Assembly (NCBI GenBank): GCA_033297075.1
Contig: MU858219.1
Span: forward strand, 1 to 64,000
Source: Rhypophila decipiens
Lineage: Eukaryota > Ascomycota > Sordariomycetes > Sordariales > Naviculisporaceae
DNA length: 64,000 bases
Direction of reading: 5' to 3'
Position numbers and translations under genes: made by a program. This document shows, in pieces, positions 31,903-42,669 of this stretch (position 1 is its first letter; each line of letters begins with the position of its first letter). Below the pieces are notes generated by a model. It did not search any database and was not told the DNA's origin. It worked only from the letters and a program-made list of their open reading frames with translations.

Positions 31903-32751
31903 TCAGTTCTTTTTCCCACCACCACCACCTCCCCAAGCCGGCTTCTTCATCTGCCTACTAGACGGCCTCCCTTTATCAGGCGTGCCAGTACGAGTTCCCG
32001 ATCCCATCGAGCCAACGCTCGTTCCCCTTTTCCTGGCCGAATCTTGAACCTGCAATCGAGAAAACACATCACCACCCTGACCTTCCTTTCCCTCACCACT
32101 TGTCCTTCTGTTATCCCCAGCAGCGCTCGAACTCCGACTACTTTGCCCCTGACCACCCATTAAACTCTCCCTAATAATCTTTTGCTTCACTTGACTTAGA
32201 ATCCTCCTAACCGGGCTTTGCGTGCTGACTCCCCCAGTCCCACTCCTGTTAGATGACCTCGACCCGGCAGCTCCATGTCGTTGTCGGATATAATCCACCG
32301 TAAATTCCGAGTCTTTTTCTTGCCGCTCTTCTTCCTCGACTCCATGTGACTCCTCACACAAAAAACACAAATCCCTGACCAACCTCGAGACAGTCTCCTC
32401 AGTCCTAACCCAATTAGGACATTTATATTCCTTCCCCTCCAACACATGTTCTTTTCCTTTTCCCTTTTCTTTTGGATCTGCAGCCACGCCCCGATATTTG
32501 GACTTGTACACGGAGCAGTGGTCCCATCGCGGATACGGCCAGTCGCCGTCTTGAGGGAGGGGTGTCCAATCCCTGTGGGCTTGGAGCGCGGATGCCAGGC
32601 GCAGCTGGAAACCATCGTCTGCGTCGAGGGTCTCTTCAAGTTCGCAATCGATCTCGGCTTGGGAAGAGCGAATGTAGATGTGGTGTGGGCAGATTGGTTC
32701 GTTTTGGTAGGGGCAGGAACACCGGAATATTGTTTTTATTTGGACGCACAT
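31903..32751 (-). CDS. hypothetical protein with Cys-rich N-terminus and Ser/Gly/basic tail
   Basis: Single exon, 282 aa from ATG 32751. The first 35 residues hold a Cys/His cluster (IFRCSCPYQNEPICPHH), and another cysteine pair (CFLC) occurs near residue 130; together these could bind zinc. The second half is disordered, rich in Ser, Arg and Gly and ends in a poly-Gly-Lys stretch. Not recognised as a known family. No membrane segment or signal peptide. Confidence 0.6.
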   Translation of the reverse strand: MCVQIKTIFRCSCPYQNEPICPHHIYIRSSQAEIDCELEETLDADDGFQLRLASALQAHRDWTPLPQDGDWPYPRWDHCSVYKSKYRGVAADPKEKGKGKEHVLEGKEYKCPNWVRTEETVSRLVRDLCFLCEESHGVEEEERQEKDSEFTVDYIRQRHGAAGSRSSNRSGTGGVSTQSPVRRILSQVKQKIIRESLMGGQGQSSRSSSAAGDNRRTSGEGKEGQGGDVFSRLQVQDSARKRGTSVGSMGSGTRTGTPDKGRPSSRQMKKPAWGGGGGGKKN

Positions 32752-33286
32752 TTTTTACTGAGTTTAGCAAATGCTGGATCTTGGATTGTTGTGCTGACTC
32801 AATATTGTGAAGATGGCAGGTGCGGTGGGGATGAGTCGGATGACAGTTTGTTGTTTCGGCGATGGAAAAGTTTGAAGCCAATTCCTTGTAAGTCGACTTC
32901 TTCTTGGTGGGGATCGACTAGGAACGCGTGGTGTACTAGTCATGTCACCGCGCCCGCAAAACAGGGATGAGTGTTTATAGTTTACTGCTGGAATGGGGAC
33001 AAAGCGCAGCTGGCCTGTCTCTTTGTTGGAATGTTTGGCTCTTTTAATAGCAAAGGCCAGCCTTATCTCTTCATGCATGTCAGAGGGCTCGCCTTTGTCC
33101 TCAGGATCGGAAGCCTCATGGCACACCGCGATCAAACCCAATATGGGGAAATGAACAAAGATACTCCATACAGTATACTCGTTGAGATATGGGAAGCAAG
33201 TTGCTTGAATTGGGGCTCATGGAGTTGCATTCGTTTGCGTGTTATGTAAGCTTTAACCCTGAATTGACAGCCCCTTGGTCCCACCC
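32752..33286. other. intergenic
   Basis: Promoter side of the hypothetical gene and 3' flank of the P450 gene. No other gene supported. Confidence 0.4.
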
Positions 33287-35049
33287 TCACAGCCAGTCTT
33301 TCTTGTTGACAGTTACCATGATAGGATTCTCTTCGCTTTCGAGAATGCCACGGCCGAACTTGATATCCAGCGCTTGATCACACAGCTCGAACTGTAATGT
33401 GTACCGATCAGTTAGCAATCTGCACACTGAACTCTCCGATATTGCCATTCCAGAATGAAAGGGAAGCTCACCGTAAAATTCATCAAAATACTGGGAATCA
33501 GTTTCTTCATCTCCATCCCAGCTAGATTCCTGCCCAAGCACGTCCTCGACCCATGACTCCAGGACAGTGTCGCATGCTCCATTGCGATCCTCTTCTCTTC
33601 TGATAAGTTGATCCCGTCGCGGTCCACCAACCATCTCTCAGGCCTAAACTCGTCAACCTTCTCACCAAAGGTCGCTTCATGCCTGTGCACGACATACGGG
33701 GAACAGCCCACCACCGTCCCAGCAGGCAAATGCACTCCACCCACAACCGCCCCCTGAGAAGGGACTGTCCTATCGAGCGTCGTACCCAGGACCGCAAGCA
33801 ACCTCAAAGTCTCCTTAATGACCGCGTCGAGGTAAGGCAGACCCTTGACAGCCGAGTATTTCACCGGGAAGCTCGAGGACGCCTCCAGCGCAGATTCCAA
33901 CTCGGTCAACAACCTGCCCCTGACTTTGGGATTCCTAAGCAAGAAATAAAACAACACAGTGACCGTTCCGACCGTGGTATCCGTCCCGGCCGCAGTAGTC
34001 GAGTTCACCAAATTGAACAACAGCCTTGGTGGAATCGCCTGTTGGTGGATCTCGCTGGCGGCAAGGTACTTGTCGAGTAAGTCCTCCCTCCTTCTTGTGC
34101 TGCCTTCTTCACCTGACCCTTTTTCCTTCCCAGTCTCTTTCTGCAATCTCCTAGCCTCAACCCTAGCAGCCCCCTCTCTAGCCCATCTCGACTTCCCAAC
34201 CATCCGTCCACTCCACAACCAATTCTGAAAGATAAACCGCTCCAGTCCCGGTACAGCCTGCCATTTGTACCAATGTTGTAGTCGCCGATATGTCAAGCCG
34301 GTCAGACCGAGAACATCCTCTCCGCGCTCCAAACACCCAGCGTCCTCACCAAACGCAATCCTTAACAAAAAGTCCAACTGAAAATGCTGTAACGTTACCA
34401 TATGGTACAAGTTAAACGGCTTGCCTGTTCCTGCTCGACAAATGAGACTAGCCACAAGCTTCGTAATGGTGCTATCTACATCCTCTTCATAATCCTTCTC
34501 GAGATTGTTGGACAAAAACACTGTCCCAATCGCGCGTTTGATGGCTTTGACCTTTTTTTCGTCTTGGATGTCGATTATGGATCCTATCGAGGAGGAACCC
34601 GTCCCGCCGACGAGGGATTGATGGCTTGTCGGAACGAAAGTGCGCATACCACCATAGGAATCGGACTTGGTGAACCCCGCCCGTGCGCCAAAGACCGAGG
34701 TTATGTACTCTGGTGAAGAGATGCTCACTGTTGAGGGACCGATTCGTACGATGGGGCCGTAGGTCTTGTGGAGATTGTAGAGGATCGGTTGGATCGAGCC
34801 GTTGTATTGCAGGCGGAAGCGCCATAGGTCTGTCAAGCTTGCAAGAAAGGGACCTGGCATGTGGCGGAGGTGAAGGTATCGACGGGTTAGGGTTATTAGC
34901 AGGGTCAAGATGGCGATGAATGCGTAAATGGTGTACGGAGGGGGAAAGATATGGAGCAAGAAAGGCATCATCGTGTACTGTTGCAACTTGGAGACAATGT
35001 TATGGCAAGTTTGAGATGCTTTGCTGCTGTGACGGAGCTGGGACAACAT
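33287..35049 (-). CDS. cytochrome P450 monooxygenase
   Basis: Two exons: 35049-33472 and 33391-33287 (80-bp intron, donor GTGAGC), 560 aa. An N-terminal membrane anchor (YAFIAILTLLITL) is followed by the Pro-rich hinge (HMPGPFL), the I-helix oxygen-binding motif AAGTDTT, the K-helix E-x2-R (KETLRLL), the PERW region and the haem loop SWSHGSRTCLG containing the Cys ligand. The haem loop normally begins with Phe; here it is Trp, a tolerated variant. The protein sits in the ER membrane and would need an NADPH-P450 reductase. Start: ATG 35049 gives a longer hydrophilic lead; the ATG at about 34971 (MMPFLLHIF) would give a more usual N-terminus. Substrate unknown; no backbone biosynthetic gene is adjacent. 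Confidence 0.9.
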
Positions 35050-35883
35050 TTTATTGCTAGTACTTCCTTATCAAGATATTTGGGACACCGATGCCGGCCA
35101 TGGAGCACCACATTGGCAGAGATTGAGATACCAGAAGCACCACAGCTCTGGGTTGGAATCATTCGCACGGATACGCTACATCGGGTACTGATTCCATATT
35201 CCGCATATGCGTGCAGGGGATTCCTTATCGCCGACAATGCTGCTAGCCGATGGCCATATGAGACAAAGTTACCCTTGATTAATTCTGGTAAGGTCTGCTT
35301 TCTTACTTGTCGCACCTGATGTTGAAGGACAAGAAGCGACATGTCAAAGCAAACTTGATGTCCGAGGGCTTACATTAAGTCCACTGCTCTCGTGGTTGTT
35401 GACCTGCGCATTTCGAATCACCAACATGCAGTGAGCAGCCACTAACAACCCTAATTGAGGAGACAGAGAGTAACGACTGGACGCCATGGGGCAATTCAGC
35501 CCGATATATCAAGCCGTGCAGCAACGCTAGCCATGTTACAGCCGGCAGGAAGCTTTTCGCAGCCCTGTTGTTCAACATCGGATTCGCGTATTATTGGTCC
35601 AGTTTAGGAACCATGCAGCAAACATATTCACGCGTGCATATGCCGGTTTCCCATCACCATTTGTTTCAAGGGTCCAACCCGATTCTTAGCAACGGAACAT
35701 TGACCCGAGTCACACCAGTTCCGATAGCTCGGAAAGAGGCCAGGGTTAGGATTTGTCGTCACCTGGGCATGAAAATTGGCTAAAGGTTCTTCCATTATCT
35801 CAGCTATACAAGTATATTCAACAGGTCTAACAAAGCTGAATCGTAACAACCTTCCAGCAACTTTAGATAAGTCAAGCAAAAGG
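35050..35883. other. intergenic upstream of the P450
   Basis: No gene supported. It lies between the P450 start and a decayed P450 fragment. Confidence 0.4.
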
Positions 35884-35975
35884 AAAGTTTCTTCATCTCC
35901 ATCCCAGCTAGGTTCCTGCCCATGACTCCACGACAGCGTCGCATTCCCCGCATTTCTTCAGACGTGTACACCCTG
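35884..35975 (-). pseudogene. decayed duplicate of the P450 haem-binding region
   Basis: About 90 bp resemble the haem-loop coding sequence of the P450 gene at 33490-33590 (shared AGTTTCTTCATCTCCATCCC and flanking bases). In this copy about 17 bp are missing between two GGG triplets, removing the SRTC residues including the haem-ligand cysteine and breaking frame. It reads SEEMR...TLSWSHG then RNLAGMEMKKL with the gap between. It sits just past the 3' end of the ankyrin gene and is probably the last remnant of a tandem P450 copy. Confidence 0.75.
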
Positions 35976-36102
35976 AACTCGAAGAGACAGGACCATACCC
36001 AATGTCCAAAGCAAATAATTCCAGGGAGGGAAGAGTGTAGTACTTACCAGTTCCTTCTCACCCGTTCACCCTGTTCACTATGATCATGCCTTAATTATCC
36101 CT

Positions 36103-38450
36103 CTATCCCCTCCATCCCGCCCCTTCAAAACCGAACCTCTCAATCACCTGCACAACTTCCTCATTTCCCCCGCCCTCCCCGGCTACCTCGGCCGCCGTGC
36201 CCACTACACTACACCCCTCAAACGGCTTCCTGCATTCCACGCGCTTATCGGCGCCCATGGCCAGCAACCAGCGCACCATGTCGGCCTTGCCCGCCTTGGC
36301 GGCCACGTGCAGCGGCGTCATCCCTTTGGCCGCCGTCTGCCGGTTCAGCTGCCGGCCCGGGTGGTGGTGCCTGTCTCTCGCAGGCTGAGGCTGGGCGAGC
36401 AGGCAGGCGGCCGAGAGGACGTCGCCGACGGCGCAGGCCCAGAAGAAGGCGTCGTAGCCGTTGATGTCGAGCGGGGTTATGAGCGCGCCTTGTTGGAGGA
36501 GGTAGGTCGTTATGGGGTGGTGCGGGGAGGATATACCTAGTATGGGGGTGTAAAGGGAGATGGAGGTCATGAGGGGGGTTTTGCCCTCGCAGTCGGGGGC
36601 GTTAATATCTATGGGTATGGGGTTTGGACTGGGGGTGGTTCTGTTCTGCGTGCTGGAGGAGGACGGGGCTTTTATGTCGATGTTGATGGAGGTATGTATG
36701 TCCTGGCGCTCAGGGGTTTCGGCTTCCTTGTCTGGTGCGTTAATGTCGATATTGATCAAGGTGTGTTTGTTTTGCGACTTGAGCGGGTTGCTGTCAGCGT
36801 CTTGGGTCACGTCGATATTGATAGAGGTAGTTTTGTCCCGGCAGCGCGGGGTGTGGAGGAGGAGCTGGACGATGGGGAGTTTGGCTTCCCTTGCGGCGTA
36901 GTGGAGGGGGGTGAGACCGGTTGATTGCTCATCCGTCGCGTCCTCGGTAGAGTCCCGGATGTTGGGATCCGTGTCAGGGTGGGCGAGGAGAGGCTCGACC
37001 CATTGCGCAAACTGAGCTGGGTTGACATATTTTAGGACCAGAGCGTGAAGGATGCTGAGGCCCTTGGTGTTTTTGAAATTGGGATCCGTGCCAGGTTTTT
37101 CAAGGAGGTAGGTGAAGGTATCCAAGCTCCCTGCAGCATAGGCAGCCCAGAGCGGAGTCGGGAGGGTTGAAGAGGCCTTGCAAATCAGGGCGTGGTCTGC
37201 ACCCCGTTCGGATAGGATCTTGACCGAGGCCAGGTCGCCGTTCCGTGCTGCTAGCCAGAGGGGTGTGGCTTCAAGGATGTCATCTTGATATTTGAGACGG
37301 ATTGCCGTATCCAACCTTCCGCCTTCCAGCGAGCAAGGGGCATTCAATAGCAGCCCCAGCTCCTTGACGAGGTTGTTTGCGGCACAGTAATGTAGTGGTG
37401 AGTAAGAAAAGTCGATTTTGGTAACGGGGTCGGCTTTCAGCTCCAGGAGAGATTTCAGGATCTCGTTCCAGTTTCTCGTCTCGCCAAGCCGTTCGAGCCT
37501 TAGCTTGATGAGATATGCCAGCGCGTGGTTACCCGATGAGTCAGCCAAGTTTATGCTTCTGATGACATCGAAGGACGGATCTGCTCGTTGCTCGTCCATG
37601 TGCGCGTTGATCAAATACTTTGCCATCTCCAACCGCTCGTTTTTGATAGCCAGGATCAGCGGTGTTGCTTGTTCCGAGTCCGATGCATCAAGTTCAGCGT
37701 CGTGTTCTCGCAGCAACTTTACAATTCCCAATCTTCCGAGCTCGGCGGCTTTGTGAATTGGCGTGGTCTCGTGCCCGTGGTTGTCGATAAAGCTAGCGGT
37801 GGCATTCGCCCCGTTGTCCAATAGGTGCTGAACCCATTCTCTTGCACCATCAGATATTGCTCTGAAAAGTTGTAGCTGGTACTCGCTTCCGGTCTCGGGT
37901 AAGCTTGGCCGTCTCCCGTGATCGTGATCCGTTCTGCAGGGTCGTTAGCTTAGTATTGGTACGAAGCCAGGGTCGTAGACATCGAAACAGATTTTGATAC
38001 GCGATTAGGGACGCACATGAGATGCCTGAAAATGTCGTTAATTCGAGTCCTGCTTGTGCACAACTCATCCTTGATCTCCTCAAACCGATGTTTGCTCCTG
38101 GCTACTTTCCATGTTGCTTTCCGTGCGACTGAACGCGCCTTACTCTCCTGTTCGTCAAACTTGAATTTGCCGAGTTCTTTGAGCAAGTTGCTGATAATGC
38201 CATCATATTCATCACACCGGTCATGGAAGTCGTTGATGGCATTGCTGAGGGCAGTTCTTTCATCGGTTGACAATGATGAGTGGTATAATTGAATCTTTGA
38301 TCTTAGAATCCCTAACTCGGTCCTCGCGTGTTCGCCCTCCCTCTTCGAGTTCTTGATAAATTCTTCGCCTTTAAAAAAGTTGGAGATCGCGGATTCCAGA
38401 GCCTTGCCTGCACTCCAAAATACGGTAGCCGCCGCGATGTACTCCGCCAT
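36103..38450 (-). CDS. helical-bundle N-terminal domain fused to ankyrin repeats
   Basis: Two exons: 38450-38017 and 37933-36103, joined in frame across an 83-bp intron (donor GTGCGT, CTAAC branch, acceptor CTGCAG), 754 aa. Residues 1-145 are a helical, coiled-coil-like domain (ATVFWSAGKALESAISNFF..., LSNAINDFHDRCDEYDGI) of the kind found at the N-terminus of fungal STAND/NLR and ankyrin proteins. From about residue 200 the protein is ankyrin repeats (TPIHKAAELGRLGIVKLL, TPLWLAARNGDLASVKIL, TPLHYAAREAKLPIVQLL, TPLHVAAKAGKADMVRWLL). No NTPase domain lies between. Around residues 490-580 an expanded insert repeats an INID(I/V)NAP motif. Probably a cytosolic scaffold or recognition protein; partner unknown. 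Confidence 0.85.
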
Positions 38451-39281
38451 GACGATGGCCAGGGGCAAGAGAGGTTGTCATGGCAGAAAAAGAGTGGATT
38501 GGGAGAATCATCCATCATACCGATGCGGATTGCTGTTGAGCACGGCAGTGAGGGTGTCTGCCTTGAAGTGATCAAGATGGGTGGGACAGCCCAACCAAGC
38601 GCAGTCAGCAGTGGCGAAGAAGTCGACGGTAGGTATCTTCCTGCAAGAACATGTTGCGGAGGGTGTGCGCCGGGCGAACTTGAAGTCTTCACCGGGTTCA
38701 GGAGGAATTTCCCCGCCACTCTCGGCCACTTATAGCGCTCCCACAACGCCACCAATATTGCAATCGGGCACGAGGTGTCATTTCGGTGTCCAGGGTTGCC
38801 CAGACTCGATTCGATCATAGGCAACCATGGTTGTTGGAGAAATGGGAGGCCTCGGTGTGGCGTCCAATTGACGGGCTTTTCACGACACCTTCACCTGCAC
38901 GCTCTATCACGCCCGCAGGTGATGTAGGACCTTCCACCGGTTAATTCGGCGCTGACCATGCATTGTACTCGCCTTTTGGCCCAGGTCTGTGAGCATGCGA
39001 GCCATCGAAGTGGTTCGGCGAGGCTCCCGGGCATTCAGACAGGCAAACATGAACCAGCCACTGTTGGAAGATGGAAGATCAAGACAAACGTTCACGTTAA
39101 CATCCATTCTGTCCTGACCAACTTCCATTCCCTTTGACCATCGGTTGAATATCATAGTATTCGGGACTCAACCAAACCCCTAATTTCATAACAATTATAC
39201 ACGATAATTATCGACTCATCCCTAGTAACCTAGTATCACGCTCTTATATGCCAACTCAAAGCCAATAGTCAGTTAGCCGTA
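38451..39281. other. divergent promoter region
   Basis: Lies between the divergently transcribed ankyrin gene (minus) and the pepsin-like gene (plus). Open frames here are overlapping shadows. AT-rich near 39180-39220. Confidence 0.45.
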
Positions 39282-41127
39282 ATGCGCTCCCGCGACTTCT
39301 ATTCCGGGTTTGGAGCGGCTCTTTTTCTGTGCTCGTTGGCCGCTTCAGTGCCCTCCTGCGGCCCGACAGTCGCGCTAACACTTCGACCGACCTGTAACAT
39401 CACCACCCCAAACGGGTTCAACGTCTACTCATCATGGGGCACGCATATCGTCGTGGACAAGACGGAGCTCTGTGCCGCTCCTTCCACATACGGACCCACG
39501 CCCATCCTAGAACACAAGCTGGTGTGTGATGAAGGAGACCGTGGTTCCATGTCGGCTGGCGAGTGCAGATCGAGAAGGGGGAATTTCCTTGAGGACGGCG
39601 GGTTCGAACTCGCGGCATCCGGCGACGTTCTCGGGACGCTCAACAACCAGAATCCAAACTGGGTCCACAACACGGGCAACTTTGAACTAGCAACGACGAG
39701 TCCAATCGAAATACTCCCTGAACTCGTCCTCCCTGTCACCTCCGGTCTGATCACAAAGGGAGACCAACATACACAGTCCCACCTGCCGTTAAACGAGAAA
39801 TCCACAATCATCGAGGCCTTACACACCGCAGGCTACATAACGGAACGTTCATTCAGCATCGATGTCGGCTCAGAAGACTTCCACTCGCCTCGTAACGGCC
39901 TTCTCACTTTCGGCGGTTATAACCCCAGCCGAGTCCTCGGGGACTTCCCAAAGTTTGACATCGACATGGACGCTCTGAAACTCGAGGACACGGAAAGGTA
40001 CTGTCCCCTGCAGGTCAATATTGACACTGTTACGGTGTACATTAACGGCAAGCCCTTCGATCTGATCTTTCGGGATAACAAATCACCGGCATGCATCGAG
40101 ATGTGAGTGTGCTACTTCTCCAACGAAGCCACGCGGCAGACTGATCAGAAAAACACAGGTATGATCGACTCTTGCGCCTCCCAGAAATCAGCCTGAAAAT
40201 ACTGAGGGACGCACTGGATGGCCTTCAGGACGTCGAGCTTATTCCTCCCGCCGGTGAACATAAAGACAGTCGATATGAAAACGGGGATGATGGGGAGATC
40301 CTCGATCCCGAGCCTGGCCTGATCTTTCGCTCTAATAACGAAACGAGTGGTGTCTTGACTTCCATGACAATAAAGATCAAGGACGGCCCCACCGTGACGT
40401 TGAACGAGAGGGACCTGGTTCAACCGCTCGTAGGACTTAGTAGCGACGGTACGCGGGTTTCGAATGACTCGTATTCCAAGATCATGGTATACCAAACAGC
40501 CGGTCAGGGGTTGGCGCCTATTCTGGGGAGGGCATTTCTGTCCAAGGTTCGTCAAGTTTCGGTTTTATATCTGCTCGCCTGCATCCAGAAGTCTGGATCT
40601 TCATATTACCCAACTCGCACCACCGTTCCTGACGTCGTTTGATCAAACTCCCATAATCCAAACAAAGCATCTTATAAACGCATCCGTACTTACCACATCC
40701 CCACTAACATTCGCGTCTTCCTCGCATAAACCAGCTCCTTATGTATGTCAACTACGACGACCGCCAATTCCAGCTCGGCCTTCTCGACGAGGAATCTGTC
40801 TCCCAGGGCACTACGGGACAATGCACCAGCCCCCCCAGCAACAGTAATAAGACCCCCGCCCTCAGTCCTGCCGAGATCGCCGGGCTCGTCCTAGGCACCG
40901 TTGCATTCCTTCTCGCCGCGGCCGCCGTCTTGTACTGGTTCTTCCGGGTCCGAAAACGTCTAGCCGAGGCAGAGACGACGAAAGGCGAGCTGGGGAGGTT
41001 ACAGGATGAGCACCAGAGGCATGTGGATAACATGGAGATTCATCGGGCACCGGAGGACGGAGGAGGGGGGAGGGAAAGGGGCGTGTTTGAACCGCCCTCG
41101 AGGAATAGGATTCCTGTTCCTGTTTGA
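39282..41127 (+). CDS. membrane-anchored pepsin-fold protein without catalytic aspartates
   Basis: Three exons: 39282-40102, 40159-40546 and 40735-41127, about 533 aa. A signal peptide (GAALFLCSLAASVPSC) starts the protein and a single C-terminal membrane segment (IAGLVLGTVAFLLAAAAVLY) near residue 450 is followed by a basic, charged cytoplasmic tail. The middle has peptidase A1 features (SFSIDVG, GLLTFGGYNPSRVLGDF, YCPLQVNIDTVTVYINGKPF, GQGLAPILGRAFLSK). The first active-site position reads HIVVDKTELC instead of DTGS, and the second reads LIFRDNKSPA instead of DSGT/DTGT. Both catalytic motifs are therefore lost, suggesting a binding or decoy role. The third intron is 188 bp and may hide a small exon. 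Other explanations: a misread exon or a decaying gene. Confidence 0.7.
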
Positions 41128-41630
41128 GCAGTTGCAACACCTTGGTGATGTTGAGGACAGGGAACTCCAACTGACACATTGAGGGCTCAAGACAAGTTAA
41201 CTGAACGAGGTACTAGACCTATTTACGTTAAGCGGACACAGTGATGGCTTGGATTCTTTCACGGATCGTCGTTCAAGGTTACAATATACCACGGTAAATA
41301 GTAAAGACACTCAAAAGCGGACCAATAGCAACACAAGGACTCAGAACGGCAATTACAATTACCGAACCAGGCACCCGCTCCCTGTGTCTCTCTCAAAACT
41401 GTGTTCTGTTGCCTGATTCTTTGCACCCTCCAGACTCCCTGAACAGAGTCCAACATGACATCATAGCTTGCGCGACCTTTGTCTGGCCGAAATCAGCATC
41501 TGTAATACAGTGTAAAATACTTCCACGATTTTCACAACTACCAACTTCCTAGCACGCCAAATCCACCCACCACACGTTTCAGGTTACAACACCACCTCCC
41601 AGCGTCAACCAAACATTTAGTCCTCTCAAG
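41128..41630. other. intergenic
   Basis: No gene supported; presumed 3' flank and promoter. Confidence 0.4.
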
Positions 41631-42556
41631 ATGTCAAACAACAACCTGGCGAAAGCTGTCGACCCTCCCAGGCTCACCTCAAAGGAAGCCGGCGGCAGCC
41701 AGGAGCTCGCACCTGCCACCCAAAACCACCCAGGACCGTCAAGTATACCCAAAGACACCAAGGAAGACGAAAAGGGCACCAGCGTGGCTGTCCAACCTCA
41801 AAACAACCCATCCACGGCCACCGGTACAGCCGATTCCTATATCAGTTCTGATTCTACTGACACCAACACCAACATGAACGAAACCCCAGACAAGAAGAAC
41901 GAACCCACATCATCCAAAGCCCCATCCACCTACGAAATAGACGGAATCACCTACCAATACGGCGTCGGGTACCCCGGTCGCCAGCCCCCAGCACGGCCAC
42001 AATGGGGGACATACCCCAACAAGATGTCTTACGTCGACGGCGCCGGCGTTAAGCACGAGATCCACATCCCCACCGGGATGTACCACCGCGCGGTGCAACT
42101 CTTTGTTGACAAGAATTGGGACGAGCTGGGCAAGTTTCCTGCTGATGGTACGTAGCCCTTTATTTACCTACTTTTCGTTTCTTTACTCCCTATTTTTGCA
42201 CCCTTTATGAATAATTGCGACTTCCGTGGTCGAGCGCTTTCGCTGCTCTGTAGCCAGCTTTCCTCCTCGCCGCAATGATGAGGATCTTTCTTCATGCGCA
42301 AAAGTGTCGTAAAGTTGGCTAATATTTGTTTCTGCTCGACCTGACTACAGAAGGGCAGCCATACACCGAAGCGGATTGGTATAGGTTGGATGACTCGGAT
42401 GAAGAGGGTACTCAGAAAGGCGAGAAAGGTGAGGACTTCCAAAGTGCTACTGCCGCCGGCATCGGTCACGCGGCGACGGTTAGTGACAAACCAGCTATTG
42501 TCGGGAAAGACCGTGACGGCAACTTCAGACGAGTCAAGCAAAAGGAAACCCAGTAA
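41631..42556 (+). CDS. hypothetical protein, low-complexity N-terminus
   Basis: Two exons: 41631-42147 and 42351-42556 (203-bp intron, donor GTACGT, acceptor ACTACAG), 240 aa. The first 95 residues are disordered (Pro, Asn, Thr, Ser, Lys-rich). Residues about 100-170 look folded (YEIDGITYQYGVGYPGRQPP, KHEIHIPTGMYHRAVQLFV), and the tail is acidic then basic (DDSDEEGTQKGEKGED). Not a family I recognise. No signal peptide or membrane segment. Confidence 0.6.
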
Positions 42557-42612
42557 GATGTAGTCCATTTTGGTTTGAAAGGCAGTAGTGTTTTACCTAT
42601 GAAGAAGCTTGG

Positions 42613-42642
42613 ACGCTGGTTTAACGCTGGTTTAACGCTGGT
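42613..42642. repeat. short direct repeat ACGCTGGTTTAA
   Basis: Two and a half head-to-tail copies of a 12-bp unit (ACGCTGGTTTAA) between the hypothetical gene and the F-box gene. Confidence 0.85.
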
Positions 42643-42669
42643 CAAGTAATCTACACCGCTTCGGACATC

